Origin: Charina bottae
Taxonomy: Eukaryota > Chordata > Lepidosauria > Squamata > Charinaidae
Assembly (NCBI GenBank): GCA_023362775.1
Contig: JALMGJ010000002.1
Coordinates: forward strand, 70,409,414-70,473,413
Direction of reading: 5' to 3'
DNA length: 64,000 nt
Numbering within the stretch: position 1 is the first letter of the stretch; each line of letters starts with the position of its first letter. The notes beneath the pieces were generated by a model, which saw nothing but the letters and a program-made list of their open reading frames with translations, was not told the origin of the DNA and searched no databases. Positions 10,930 to 21,309 of this stretch are shown in pieces. The translations under genes and the position numbers were made by a program.

Positions 10930-11190
10930 TGTGTTACTCCATAGTGTGGTTTCTTTATATTTTTTAGAATTTTTATCCCACCTTTATTATTTTTATAAAT
11001 AACTCAAGGCGGGGAACATACCTAAATACTCCTTCCTCCTCTTATTTTCCCCACAACAACAGCCCTGTGAGGTGAGTTAGGCTGAGAGAATGACTGGCCC
11101 AAGGTCACCCTACCGGCTTCCATGCCTCAGGCGGGACTAGAACTCTCAGTCTCCTGGTTTCTAGCCTGGTGCCTTAACCACTACACCAAA
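10930..11190 (-). repeat. MIR-like tRNA-derived CORE-SINE (minus orientation)
   Basis: Read on the minus strand it begins near TGGTGTAGTGGTTAAGGCA (tRNA-like head with an A-box), continues to a CCTTGGGCCAGTCATTCTCT block and a CCTCACAGGGCTGTTGTTGT block, and ends in an AT-rich tail. This is the order of MIR-family SINEs. A partial copy is at 25250-25391. Confidence 0.75.
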
Positions 11191-11599
11191 CATATAGTGA
11201 GTTGTATTAACCAGCCATTGTGGTTGATTAACCATAGCTTATTGCTTAGCATGCTACGTGAACCAAGTGTATGGTGGCTTATTTAACAAAACATCATTAA
11301 GCAAGCCATGGGTTAGGGTGATGGATGAACCTCACCAGTTCATACATTCATTGATAGTTCACTTTACTGTAGATCATACAATAGGAAGTAGAGATGGAGG
11401 AGGAGTGAGGTGAGATGGGAACCAGTGGTAGAAGTGAAAAGTATGGCCAGCAGCATGGCAGGAATTGGGAAGGGAAGAGGGAATAAGCAATGATGCAGGG
11501 GAGTCCACAGGAGGGCAAGGAGGTGGGCAACCATGTAGGTCCTGCGTGTCTTCCTGCTTCCAGGGAGAGGATGAGCTCCAAACTATCTTTACAAAGCAG
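11191..11599. other. Intergenic DNA, nothing recognised
   Basis: No gene, RNA or repeat that I can support. Confidence 0.55.
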
Positions 11600-11665
11600 C
11601 CTCATCCTCTCTGTGGGGGAGTTGGGCGGTCATATAAATTTAAATAATAAATAAAATAAATTTTC
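11600..11665 (+). repeat. LINE 3' tail fragment
   Basis: GGGCGGTCATATAAATTTAA followed by an (AATAA)n tail resembles the 3' ends of the L2/CR1-type LINEs at 31560, 49105 and 55560. Confidence 0.5.
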
Positions 11666-12189
11666 TTGTTGCCTCTCTGCCATTGCCAGTCCGAAGCTCG
11701 GATGATAAAGGAGGAAGGTTGGGCACTGGGCTAGCAACCCAATCTTGTAAAAATGTTAACTGCTACTGAAACAATGGATCCAATTCAACAAGATCTGATT
11801 GAAATAACTGCATAGCAATCATTGCCCAATGATGTACAGTACTGACAGACCTAAATCTAAGTCTAAGTAATCTCGGTATACATGTAGATATTTACTGGTT
11901 GCCAGTTTGCTTCCAGGTGCAATTCTGACAGCCCAACAAGGTAGACCAGACTAAGAAACCAATGCCATATAGGTCAGGACTACTTTTATTGTAGCAGCTA
12001 TAGTAGCAGATTCTTGCAAGTCTGAATGTGCTTCCCCCTCCTTCACTTTATCTTCATGTGAAGTAGGGAGGGGCTTGTCTGAGACATTTTCTCACATTAT
12101 TTTCTCGGCCCCAGCTTAAGCCCCTCTTATCTGACTGTTGCCTTGGTAGCAGCTCCTCCTCCTGTCCTTCAGGGTCATTCCCTATTCCC
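11666..12189. other. Intergenic DNA, nothing recognised
   Basis: No gene, RNA or repeat that I can support. Confidence 0.55.
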
Positions 12190-12705
12190 TCTACAGATTC
12201 AAGGTACTGGTTGTGATCTATAAAGTCCTACATGGCGTAGAGACAAGTTATTTGAGGGACCGCCTACCTCCTCTGGTGTTTGCCCAGCCAATTCATACTG
12301 ACAGGATTGGTTTGCTCCGCGTTCCTTCGGCTGAACAATGCCACCTCTGGGGACCCAGGAAGCATGCCTTCTCTGGCATAGCACCGGTCCTCTGGAATGA
12401 GATTCCCCCGAGATCTGGATGGCTGCCACTTGGTTGGCATTCTGAAAAGCCATAAAGGCCTGGCTGTTCTCCCAGGCCCTGAGCTAGGGTATATGGTGCG
12501 CCCTTTGTTGAATGTCAGTTGTTGATGGGATTTTTTGGGGTTTGCTGGGTTTGCCATTTTGCTCTTCTTTCCTTTTCTTTGTCTGAGTCTGGTTCTGTTG
12601 TTTGTTTGGCTCTGTTGTATTACATAGTTTTTATATTATTTTGGTGTTTGTGATCTGCCCATAGTCATCTGGAGTTGGGTGGCATCAAATTGAATAAATA
12701 AATAA
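12190..12705 (+). mobile_element. L2-clade LINE 3' end (5' truncated)
   Basis: The + strand frame 12213-12455 encodes the C-terminus of an L2-type ORF2: a YKVLHG..YLRDRLPP stretch, then LLRVPSA, then a RKHAFSGIAPVLWNEIP block. These are the conserved phrases after the reverse transcriptase in L2 elements. The frame is broken before the terminal helix. A 3' UTR follows and ends near 12640-12705 with a (AAATA)n tail. It is a dead 5'-truncated copy. Confidence 0.85.
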
Positions 12706-14937
12706 AACAATTTCAAAATAGGGCTCCATGGGTAGCATCCATGGCTTGGTAACCAGGGTACCATTATGTGGCTTTCCTGGATAAGAAAATCCATCAAACA
12801 ATTGACTTTGGAATGAACAATAAAAAATAGCATTTAGTTGCCATGCAACATGAATACAGAACTCTAATTAGGTGTGCTTCCTGAGTGACCTTTGATTTTG
12901 GCGTGGTGGGGGGCAGGAATGCCCAAAGACAAGTTAATTCTTAGTGGGATTCCTTAGAGTTGCTACTCCAGCACTGGGGTTTACATGCCTATAAGGTCCC
13001 ACTTACCATTCTCCTGAAGCTCCTGGGCCTACTTCTCCTTCATCTCATCTTCCTAAGCCTGCAGACAGTGAAAGAGTATAAAGGAACAGCATCCTTCTCT
13101 TCCTCTGCGCTCTCCCCAGTTGCAAGGAGGAAGAGGAGCATGACAGTATCTGTACTAAGCCCCCCTCCAAATCTACAGCAGGCACTGAATGTGGCACCTA
13201 TTCAAAGACGCTGTCTTTGTTCAGAATAAATTTTGTTATGCTATTAAAATACTATTGCCTGTGAAGCTGTGAAGGGAGAAAAGGAATTCTGGAAAAATAT
13301 AGGGCAATCAGATTCTATATGAATATTCTACCTAATATCTGAATGTTGCATGTTGCTTAGTCACCCTCGTCCAGAGTGTTACATGAACACATGCTCATGT
13401 CTTCTGGTGACCAAGCTTGAAAACCCATCTGGGAATTCCAGATATGTTCTAGCTTCAGATCCTCCCTTCTGCCATGCCTGGTCAAGGAATTATTTGTTTT
13501 CAGAAAGTACATTCAAGAGAGGATTAGAAACCGAGGCAACCAGCCACTAAAGATCAGCAAATATGCGGACTGGAAAATTCCATTCAGGTTGAGTGGGTGG
13601 GAAACTGTTGTTACCATCAAGACTCTTTTCCATCCCAGTTACAACTTGCCTTCCATAAGGGCTGCTTAAGAATTAAGCTGAACACTCAAGATATGAGGGC
13701 CCTAGCAATAGATGAGCCCTTAATCTAGTGCAGTTCTCCGAAATAAAAGTGGTGTGCCTCCCACCACGCCTCTTCCATTAAACTGCACTTTTCTTTGAGT
13801 TGATCTCAAATGATTCCTTGGACACACCCATGTCGTTTTCTTGGCAACAATAGAGAATTTTTTTAAAATTTTCCAATCTAGTTTACAGCCTGCGTAAATC
13901 CAAATGCAAACCAGGCCCACACAAGGCCAGCCAGATAGTGCTACCTGGTGAGGCCCCCCCTCCTATGCTTCTTTAAGATTCTTAACAGTTTTGAGCCTAC
14001 CAGCTTTCCCCTTAAACAGTAAAGGAGGGAAACTATAGCTCTGTTACAACAGCAAAAAAATGTAGGGTAAGTTTCCACATAATTTATCCCCACAAATAGT
14101 TGAGGGAGATGATTTAATTCATAACATCCTATTCCAGGTCACTAAATAAAGTTAACCTTCCAATGCACAGTTGCAGTTATGACATGATCCCATCTCAAGT
14201 CTTCACTTTATTTTTATATTTTGTATTTATTTTATATTTATCTTCACCTAATTTTTTTAAATAATTTGTCAAATAGGTATGGATGCTGTGGTACTTTTTT
14301 AAAAAAGTAAAAAGACAAGCTGAAGCTGCTTAATGATCCTGGAAGGGAAAGAGACAGATAACGAAAACCAGATTGTCCTCTTTTCTGTGATGTGAAGGAA
14401 GTCAATATATGGGTACAATAAAGGACATTGTTTATGTTAGAAGGTGCTAATATCAGTAGAAAGGGTAGGCTAGGAGTCTGTTTGGAAGAGCAGAATGTAG
14501 AGGCACCAGGTCAGCGCATAGTCAGGTCACCCCGAGTTGTTATCAGATCCTGCATGCCAGCAATAAAGGTCGTGTTATACTGTAATTTACACTGCTTTTG
14601 TAAGTCCTATGTATCATTTCCAGAAGGCCTATAACCTGTAATCTTGTGGGCTTTGTGGCTGTTCTGCATTCCTTTAGCGAGGAGCCCAGGGTTCACTGTA
14701 GTTGTGCATGCCAATAAAAGATACTTCGTTGTATCTGCTCCAAACACTTTGGTTCCTTATTTAAGTGGGCATATTTTCCATAAATAAATAATTAATCTCT
14801 TCCTTGTGTTCTTCCTGAAGGTAAGTCCTTTTGCATCTTTGTAACTTCAGGATTTGTAGGCTAATATCCCACAACCTGATGTCTTCTAGATTATAACTCC
14901 CCAGCAGCCCAGAAAACATGCTATGTTCAAGGACGAT
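12706..14937. other. Intergenic DNA with a small fragment of a 5S-associated repeat
   Basis: Around 13808-13870 the sequence resembles 27100-27160 (GTTTTCTTGGCAACA and neighbours), so it is probably a piece of the same repeat. At about 14470-14745 two AATAAA-type signals (near 14561 and 14713) with a TTCGTTGTATCTGCTCC stretch hint at a degraded LTR, but no partner LTR was found. The rest shows nothing. Confidence 0.45.
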
Positions 14938-16264
14938 TTGATTGATTGATTGATTGATTATGTGCCATCAAGTTGATGTCAACTCTTATCAACCACAAAC
15001 TTTTCCAGGATGATCTGTCCCCAACCCAGCCCTTCAGATCCTCCAACAGTGCACCCATTACCACTGTAATCAAATCCATTATCCACCTTGTTGCTGTTCA
15101 TGCTCTTCCTTCCTCCTTTCCCAATATTATAACTTATCAAGAGAGCTAGGTCTTCACATAATGTGTCCAAAATATGATGATTTGAGCCTGGTAATTTGTG
15201 CCCTTGAGAGAGAACTCTGGATTGATTTGCCGTAGGATTCATTTGTTTGCTTTCTTGCCTATTGATGGTATTCTCAGGAGTCTTTTCCAACAGTAACTTT
15301 CAGAAGTGTCAATGCTCTTTCCATCCTGCCTCTTCAAAGTTTTGCTTCCATAGAGTGTCCCAGGGAAAACCTTGTCTGCATGATTCTGATCTTTGTAGGT
15401 ACAGACACATCCTGGTGTCTGAATATCTTTTCCGGATGCTTCATTGTTACTGTATTAAATGCTAATCTGCAGCATATTTCTTGATTGCTGGTTCCTTTAC
15501 TGTTGATAGTTGGTCCTAAAAGGTACAAGCTTTCCACCACTTCAATATCTTCATTGGCAATTCTAAGGCTGGTTGCTGTATCTGTTGTCATTACTTTGAT
15601 CTTCTTTCTATTTTAACCATAATCACAGTTTTTTTCACTATGCTCCCTGACTTTCATTACAAGAGGTTCCAGATCATTTGTATTTTCAGCTATCAGAGTC
15701 ATCAGCATAACACAATCTGTATGCTGAATATATACTGAGGGAATCTGGGTTGGAAGAGTATGAATGTAGTTTTAATATTCTTCTGTTTCTTGGTCTTTGG
15801 TGGTCTCTTTTCACATTATTCATTAACAACTTCTTTTATTCATTGTACAGTTCCTCTGGTTCCTATCAGTGAGGTTCAGGACTTCAAAGTGATTCCTGAT
15901 GTTCTCCTTCAAAATGGTGGGTCATATTGTACCAATAATATATCAATTTGATGTCTGTGTACTCCATCTGGTGATCCTTGTGCGGGAGATAGGCGGGATA
16001 TAAATGTGATAAATAAATAAATATCCATGTATATAGATGTTATGATTGTTGAAAGACTTTATTAGCAATGAAGAAATCATTGGATTGGTAGAAATTGGTA
16101 AGTCATTCTCCTGCTTAATTTCTGTCTCCTATCCCATATAGTCCAACTACATTTTCCTCCTTAATATTTCTAACTTGAGCATTCCAATCTCCAACCACAA
16201 GCAGCATATTTTGTTTGCATGTTCTGCTAATTCCAGATTGATCTTGACCATAAAACTTGTCAGC
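14938..16264 (-). mobile_element. RTE-clade LINE, 3' part (split by the chromovirus)
   Basis: On the minus strand the ORF of an RTE (BovB-related) LINE can be read in broken pieces. 16115-16297 contains the endonuclease phrase LLVVGDWNAQV. 15334-15591 contains the post-RT phrase VVESLYLLGPTINSKGT followed by KIRIMQTRF. The 3' end is at 14938-14990, with an (ATTG)n tail and TGACATCAACTTGATGGCAC in antisense. An L2/CR1-like tail appears inserted or fused near 15965-16022. The 5' part resumes at 24316. The two halves join in the same endonuclease at the TCAGC duplication (16260-16264). Stops and frameshifts make it a pseudogene. Confidence 0.85.
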
Positions 16265-16486
16265 TTCCCCCTCCCCTTTTCTGGCAAGTCCCTCCAAGCT
16301 GTAGCCTCCTGCCGTCTAGCGCCTCTTTCGCTTTAATTACTCTGTCCGGCGCGCATGGTGCTGAATCCACATTAGCTGTCTCTCCTCCGCACGTATGCCA
16401 CTTATTGCTTTCTATGGTTTGTCCACTGGATATTTCCCGGCTGGCTCTATGTCAGAATGGCACCTAGGGGGGGTTCATTCATGACA
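16265..16486 (-). repeat. 3' LTR of the chromovirus, short
   Basis: Direct repeat of the U3 side of the 24093-24315 LTR. On the minus strand it begins TGTCATGAATGAACC, directly after the polypurine tract. It is 222 bp against about 368 bp for the 5' LTR. It ends in the GGGGAGGGGG stretch and lacks the part that in the other LTR contains the TATA box, predicted start site and poly(A) signal. The TCAGC target duplication follows at once. Confidence 0.88.
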
Positions 16487-16506
16487 TTCTGCCCCCCCCC
16501 CCGAAA
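16487..16506 (-). other. Polypurine tract of the chromovirus
   Basis: On the minus strand a run of about 12 G then CAGAA directly precedes the LTR TGTCATG. This is the expected place for the plus-strand primer in reverse transcription. Confidence 0.8.
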
Positions 16507-16544
16507 ATCAGCTCCCCTTTTGTTTTGGCTTCTCCGGGTATCTA

Positions 16545-17161
16545 TTGTTAAATTTCTTTACTAATTTGGGTGCTTTGACGTTGCAGCTGTCAACCCACTC
16601 ACTGTGATTTTGGGAATTCCTTCCACTGCACCAAGTATTGCAGTTTACCTCTATGTAATCTAGAGTCTAATATTACTTGTACCTCAAAGTGACATTCGCT
16701 CTATCATTATTGGTGCTGGTACTTTTTGTTGTGGGTGCCAGCGTTCTGACTCTTTATCTGGTTTAAAAAGGCTGCAATGAAATACTGGGTGGATTTTTTC
16801 AAGGTTCTTGGGTAATTCCAGTTGCACTTCCACCTCATTGATCACTTTGGTTATAGGGAATGGTGCTATAAACTTCGGACCTAGTTTTTTGGATGGTTGT
16901 GAAGACCTTAAAAATCTCATGGATAAGTATACTTAATCCCCCATGTTTAGTTTCCATTCAGGGGCCCTTTTGCGATTGGCATATTCCTTGTAAGTTTCCT
17001 TTGCATGCTGTAGTGCTCCCTGTATTGTTAGCCACCCCTCGGCTATGTGCTTTGCCCATTCGTCTAGCGGGACTGTTATCTGGTTTAGGTAGGTCTGGGA
17101 ATGCTTCGAAGTCCTGACCGTTTACAATTTTAAACGGGGTGAATCCCATGCTTTGATGCAC
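16545..17161 (-). pseudogene. Integrase C-terminus and chromodomain-like tail (decayed)
   Basis: Read on the minus strand. 17161-16958 starts MHQSMGFTPFKIVNGQ, which corresponds to the integrase region where chromovirus integrases have SPF..NGR. 16920-16684 contains KKLGPKFIAPFPITKVI and LEKIHPVFHCSLFKPD, the conserved GPF..I / HPVFHVS-type module. Downstream, about 16690-16545, are the phrases [22 protein letters not shown] and, after an internal stop, NVKAPKLVKKF in shifted reading. This is the layout of a chromodomain, which in this group directs integration to marked chromatin. At least one in-frame stop cuts the chromodomain. Assignment is from motif order only. Confidence 0.82.
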
Positions 17162-17254
17162 TGAATTGTTAAAAGCTACCTCTGCAAAAGGAAGCAGTTC
17201 TACCCAATTGTCTTGCTGATAATTTACGTAGCATCTAAGGTATTGTTCTAGTAC

Positions 17255-17911
17255 TTAGTTCGATCGTTCACACCCCCTGTTTGTGGCTGGGTGGTGACTC
17301 GAACTCAGACCCTGCTCTACCCCCATCAGTTTTAAAAATGCTTTCCAAAATTTTGAGGTGAACTGGACTCCGTGATCGCTGATTACTTTTTCGGGTGCCC
17401 CGTGCAGCCTGTATACATGTTGTATAAATAATTTAGCAAGCTGCCCCACCGTTGGGATGCTGGCACAGGGTACAAAGTGTACCTGCTTAGAGAATAAATC
17501 TGTGACCACCCAAATTACTGTCTTTTTATGGCTTTCCTGTAAATCTATAAAATCCATGGATATTTGCTTCCATGGTTGTGTTGGGTTGGCTACTTCTTGC
17601 AATAATCCTCTCGGTTTCCCTCCTACATGTTTAGCTATGGCACAAGTTGGGCAACTGGCCACATAGCTTTCTACATCCTTGCGGAGGGTTGGCCACCAAA
17701 ACTGCTTCCTTAATAGGTGCATAGTTTTTAAGAATCCAAAATGACCGGCTGATTTTGCATTGTGGCACCTTTCTAAGATCTTTTTTCTTATGGTTTCCGG
17801 TATGTACAGCCTGTCTCCCTGCCACCAAAGTCCTTGCTTTTCTATAAGGCTGCCTTTCTTGGCTTGTAACCCCTCATCTGCTTTTAGCGCTTCACTCAAT
17901 TCCCCCTGCAC
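17255..17911 (-). pseudogene. Integrase core of the chromovirus (218 codons open)
   Basis: This is the longest intact piece of pol. Zinc-binding residues are visible as CHNAKSAGHFGFLKTMH followed about 30 residues on by CPTCAIAK (H-H-C-C type; the first His follows Cys in RCHNAKSAGH). The catalytic core follows: first Asp in KQISMDFIDL, second Asp in EKVISDHGVQF. The third acidic residue is probably the Glu in the terminal GCERSN, where the family normally has QTER. It continues the RNase H reading direction and precedes the GPF..HPVFH module. Codons from 17254 on are out of frame or stopped. Confidence 0.92.
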
Positions 17912-18003
17912 CCCTCTGCTGCTTCTAAGTTAGGTTTTTTTTTTTCTGGCTCCGTGTTACTGCTGCCCCCCCCCTTTCTGTCTCTTTGGGATGATTGCTT
18001 CAA

Positions 18004-18222
18004 TCACCTCCTTCCTTTGACTGTTGTGTTGCAGGAGCCGAGATAATGCATCTGTGAGGAAGTTTTTCCCCCCCCCGGTAAGTACTTCAGTGTGAAGTTA
18101 AACCGGCTAAAGAATTGAGCCCACATAACCTGCTTGGGATTCAGTTTTCTTGGAGTTCGTAGCGCTTCCAGGTTTTTGTGATCTGTCCACACCTCGAATG
18201 GTTGTGTTGCCCCCTCCAACAA
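18004..18222 (-). pseudogene. RNase H C-terminal part of pol
   Basis: Minus-strand frame with EVWTDHKNLEALRTPRKLNP and MWAQFFSRFNFTLKYLPG. In Ty3/gypsy RNase H these are the TDHKNL...R..RW..FL..F.F...Y.PG motifs. Between this frame and the one at 18389, and between here and the integrase at 17911, the reading frame is interrupted. Confidence 0.88.
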
Positions 18223-18388
18223 ATGTCTCCACGTCTCTAGTGCCGATCTGACGGCATATGCTTCCTTCTCCCAAACATGCCATCTGTGCTCTGTGTCAGT
18301 AAATTTACGCGACAGGTAAGTGCAGGGTTGTAGTTTTCCATCCTCGTCCCTTTGTAGTAATAAGCCCCCCGTGGCGACTTCTGATGCG

Positions 18389-18739
18389 TCAACCTATTAG
18401 TACTATTAGTGGTTTATCGAGTTCCGGGTGTTTTAGTATGGGTTCAGAAGTGAACAATGTTTTTAACTGCTCAAAAGCCTCTTGACACTTGGCTGTCCAT
18501 TTTATGGGTACACTAGTTTTCGTTGCTCTACCCGCTTCCCCCTTTCCTTTAGTTTTTAATAGATCAGTTAGGGGTAATGCTACTTGTGCAAAGTGATCAA
18601 TGAATTGGCAGTAAAAATTTGCAAATCCTAAAAAGCTTTGTAGTTGTTTTCTAGTCTTGGGTGGTTCCCACCACACTACATCCTGTACCTTTCCTGGGTC
18701 CATCCCAATCCCTTTGCCTGAAATCCTGTATCCTAGATA
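18389..18739 (-). pseudogene. Reverse transcriptase thumb / RNase H start, after the hAT insertion
   Basis: On the minus strand pol resumes at the hAT target duplication with LDYLGYRISGKGIGMD, then KTRKQLQSFLGFANFY (the classic LQSFLGL.NFYR of gypsy RT), IDHFAQVALPLTDLL, and KCQEAFEQLKTLFTSEPIL. These match the connection between RT and RNase H. The open frame stops at 18389. The preceding residues (KCEFHWEQL) are at 21318 on the other side of the insertion. Confidence 0.93.
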
Positions 18740-18825
18740 GTCTAGTTCACGGCTTTCCAAACTTTTCATGTTGGTGACACACCTTTTAGCCATGCATAAT
18801 TTCGTGACACATTAATGAGGAGTCC

Positions 18826-19075
18826 CCGCCCCCCCGGCCCATGTGATTGGCTGCCGGCTCCAAACCCCGCCCCCGACCCATGTGATTGGCTGCCGGCTCC
18901 AAATCCCGCCCCCCGGCCCATGTGATTGGCTCCCAGCTCCAAACCCTGCCCCCCGGCCCATGTGATTGGCTCCCGGCTCCAAACCCTGCCCCCAGCACAC
19001 GTGATTGGCTCCTGGCTCCAGACCCCACCCCATGTGATTGGCTGCCGGCTCCAAACCCCGCCCCCGCCCCCCCAG
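18826..19075. repeat. About 39-bp tandem repeat with inverted CCAAT boxes and GC boxes
   Basis: Six copies of a unit reading CATGTGATTGGCT, then CCGGCTCCAAACCC, then CGCCCCC. Each unit holds GTGATTGGCT, the reverse complement of a CCAAT box in a context that fits NF-Y sites, and most hold CCCCGCCCCC or CCTGCCCCC, a Sp1-like GC box. Copies differ by a few substitutions and one is shorter (near 19021-19045). Whether it drives transcription is unknown. Confidence 0.92.
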
Positions 19076-19114
19076 TCTTGTATTGTATGTATTGTATTGT
19101 ATGTAATTGTAGAT

Positions 19115-20160
19115 CAGAACTTTCCAAACTGTGTGTCGCAACACATTTCTGTGTCGCGGCAAGGGCCCAGGTGTGTCGCAGGGGAACCCGGAAGAGGAGG
19201 CCATACACCACGTGGAGCCCCGCCCATCCCTTGCCACGCCAACAGGTCCCTGCTCTGAACCCAGCTCTTCAGCTCTCGCCGCAGAAGCCAGGTAAGTTAG
19301 CAGCCCGGTAGGGCTGCAACTGGGGGGGAGGGTGCAGGGACGTGACTAGGCTTCTGCGCTGGGGGGGTGGGGGTGCAGGGACCGTGAAGTGCAGTGGCCA
19401 GAGTCATGGCTTTTCCCTCCTGAGAAGTGCCATCAGCCTGAAAGCTGAGAAAGGGACGGGGAGGTGGCTCCGCTGCCCGCCTCGCATGGCCCCCGCGCTG
19501 TCTGGGTCTCCAGCTCCCCCTTCCCCTTGGCGGAAGCCCCAGCTAGGCAGAGGCGGGACTGGGCAGGCGGACAGGCGGCGCTCTCTGCCTCTGTGGCCTG
19601 GCCTGGCTCGCCGCTTCCTCCCATCACCTACAAGCGGAAGATGGTGGCGGTCTGATGCGCGGCTCGCGAGAGCTGAGCGCGGGCCGAGCCGAGGGAGCCT
19701 GCCGGCGGCTCCGGCCCAACGAGAGGGCTCCTGGCGCTCCGGGGAGACCGAGCGCGGGCGGCAGGGACGGGGCAGAAGCAGAAGAGCCGCCAGCGGGAGC
19801 GCGGCACGAGGAGCACCTCGCCGGTGCCTGCCCGGCTTCCACCGCACTTCGTTGGAGAAGGTAAGACACCACGCTGGCGGGCGGGCGGCTGAGAGGCAGG
19901 CGGGCAGGCAGGGGGTCACCTGCAGCGGGCTCATCTGACCATCCTTCCCGGAGCTGCTGGGGCCGGATGGAGCAGTGGGGGACTCGGCATCGCTCCTTCC
20001 AGCGGGCGCTCCAAGCCCAGCTGTTCAGCCATCGATCAAGGATCGATCAGGCCTGGGGGCAGGGCTGGACGAGGCGCTTGGGGGGGAAGTCGGGTCCCTG
20101 TTGCCTGAGACATCCTCACGCATCCTCCCCCCCTCCCCCCGCAATATGGCAGCAATAACA
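19115..20160. repeat. Left arm of the 2.2-kb inverted repeat
   Basis: Reverse complement of 20281-21309, with scattered substitutions and small indels. Matching landmarks are the A-type terminus at the outer end, the CCACGTGGAGCCCC block, the GGAAGATGGTGGCGG block at 19636-19650, a GTAAG at 19861, and ATCGATCAAGGATCGATCAG at 20031-20050 mirrored at 20390-20410. Confidence 0.93.
19620..19866 (+). promoter_or_regulatory. Promoter/first-exon-like segment, left copy
   Basis: In a dense CpG island, GCGGAAGATGGTGGCGG (19634-19650) combines an ETS-like GCGGAAG with a YY1-like AAGATGG(C/T)GG, a pairing common at housekeeping transcription starts. About 210 bp downstream, GAGAAG|GTAAGA (19855-19866) has the form of a splice donor. 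Together they look like a captured promoter plus exon 1. The open frame 19655-19864 (Arg/Ala/Gly-rich) is not one I recognise and may be untranslated. Confidence 0.5.
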
Positions 20161-20280
20161 ACCACAGCGACGCGAAGGCTCTGGCAGAAATGGATCCAAG
20201 TGTGGAACGCTCTTCTGGAGAGTGGAAAGTGCAGGATCCCCGCTCTTTCTTGGGGCTTTCCTTCTCTTTCGGGCCCTGCC
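20161..20280. other. Spacer (loop) of the inverted repeat
   Basis: About 120 bp without mirror symmetry, between AATATGGCAGCAATAACA (20143-20160) and its complement at 20281-20298. It contains TGCAGGATCCCC and GGCTTTCCTTCTC. No function recognised. Confidence 0.8.
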
Positions 20281-21309
20281 TGTTATTGCTGCCATATTGT
20301 GGGGGGAGGGGGGAGGATGCGTTAGGATGTCTCAGGAAACAGGGACCCGTCTTCCCCCCGAGCCCCTCGGCCAGCCCTGCCCCCGGGCCTGATCGATCCT
20401 TGATCGATGGCTGAACAGCTGGGCTTGGAGCGCCCACTGGAAGGAGCGATGCCGAGTCCCCCAGCGCTCCATCCGGCCCCAGCAGCTCCGGGAAGGATGG
20501 TCAGATGAGCCCGCTGCAGGCAACCCCCTGCCTGCCCGCCCTCCCCTCAGCCGCCCGCCGGCGCGGCATCTTACCTTCTCCGATGAAGCGTGCTGGAAGC
20601 CGGGCAGGCGCTGGTGAGGCGATCCTCGTGCCGCGCTCCCGACGGTGGCTCCTCTCCTTTCCTTCCGCCCCGTCCCCGCCGCCCGTGCTGGGTCTCCCTG
20701 GAGCGCCGGGAGCCCTCTCGTTGGGCTGGAGCCTCCGGCAGGCTCCCTCGGCTCGGCCCCAGCTCAGCTCTCACGGATTGCGGGCCGCGCATCAGACCGC
20801 CGCCATCTTCTGCTCGTAGGCGACGGGATGAAGCGGCGTGCCAGGCCAGGCCACGGAGGCGGAGAACGGCGCCTCTCTGCTCGCCCAGTCCTGCCTCTGC
20901 CTGGCTGGGGCCGCCGCCAAGGGGAAGGGGGAGCCGGAGCCGCGGACGGCGCGGGCTGCGCAGGGGCCATGCGAGGCGGGCAGCGGAGCCGCCTCCCCGT
21001 CCCTTTTTTGGCTGCCAGGCCACTGGCACTTAAAGTCATGTCTCTGGCCGCCGCACTTCACGGTCCCTGCACCCCCACCCCCCCAGCGCGGAAGCCTAGT
21101 CGCGTCCCTGCACCCTCCCCCCCAGTTGCAGCCTCCCTTCTGCAGCAAGAGCTGAAAAGCTGGGTTCAGAGCAGGGACCTGTCAGCGTGGCAAGGGATGG
21201 GTGGGGCTCCACGTGGTGCATGTCCTCCTCTTCCAGGTTCCCCTGCGACACACCTGGGCCCTTGCCGCAACATAGAAATGTGTCGCGACACACAGTTTGG
21301 AAAGCACTG
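20281..21309. repeat. Right arm of the 2.2-kb inverted repeat
   Basis: Mirror of 19115-20160. In the reverse complement it shows AGAAGATGGCGGCGG (20799-20813 on +, read backwards) and AAGGTAAGATG (donor-like, complement of 20570-20577). It is very CpG-rich between 20560 and 21000. Confidence 0.93.
20570..20820 (-). promoter_or_regulatory. Promoter/first-exon-like segment, right copy
   Basis: Mirror copy of 19620-19866 on the minus strand. The motif here is CAGAAGATGGCGGCGG (complement of about 20798-20813), a full consensus YY1-type core, and the donor-like AAGGTAAGATG is at about 20568-20577. The two copies would transcribe toward each other. Confidence 0.5.

Noticed and set aside
14470..14745. 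Possible solo LTR with poly(A) signals
   Set aside because: No second LTR, no TG...CA ends or target duplication could be fixed; kept only as a remark in the interval description.
18826..19075. CRISPR-like array
   Set aside because: Units are contiguous direct repeats without unique spacers, in a vertebrate transposon; it is a minisatellite.
19107..19114. Separate insertion of the inverted repeat 19115-21309 as an independent element
   Set aside because: Flank TTGTAGAT on the left does not match GTCTAGTT on the right; only the outer boundary at 18748 gives a matching duplication, so I treat it as one composite element.
20571..21029. Several long overlapping frames in the hAT inverted repeat (both strands)
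   Set aside because: Arg/Ala/Pro-rich text from very GC-rich DNA, present in mirrored form in both arms; no transposase motif.
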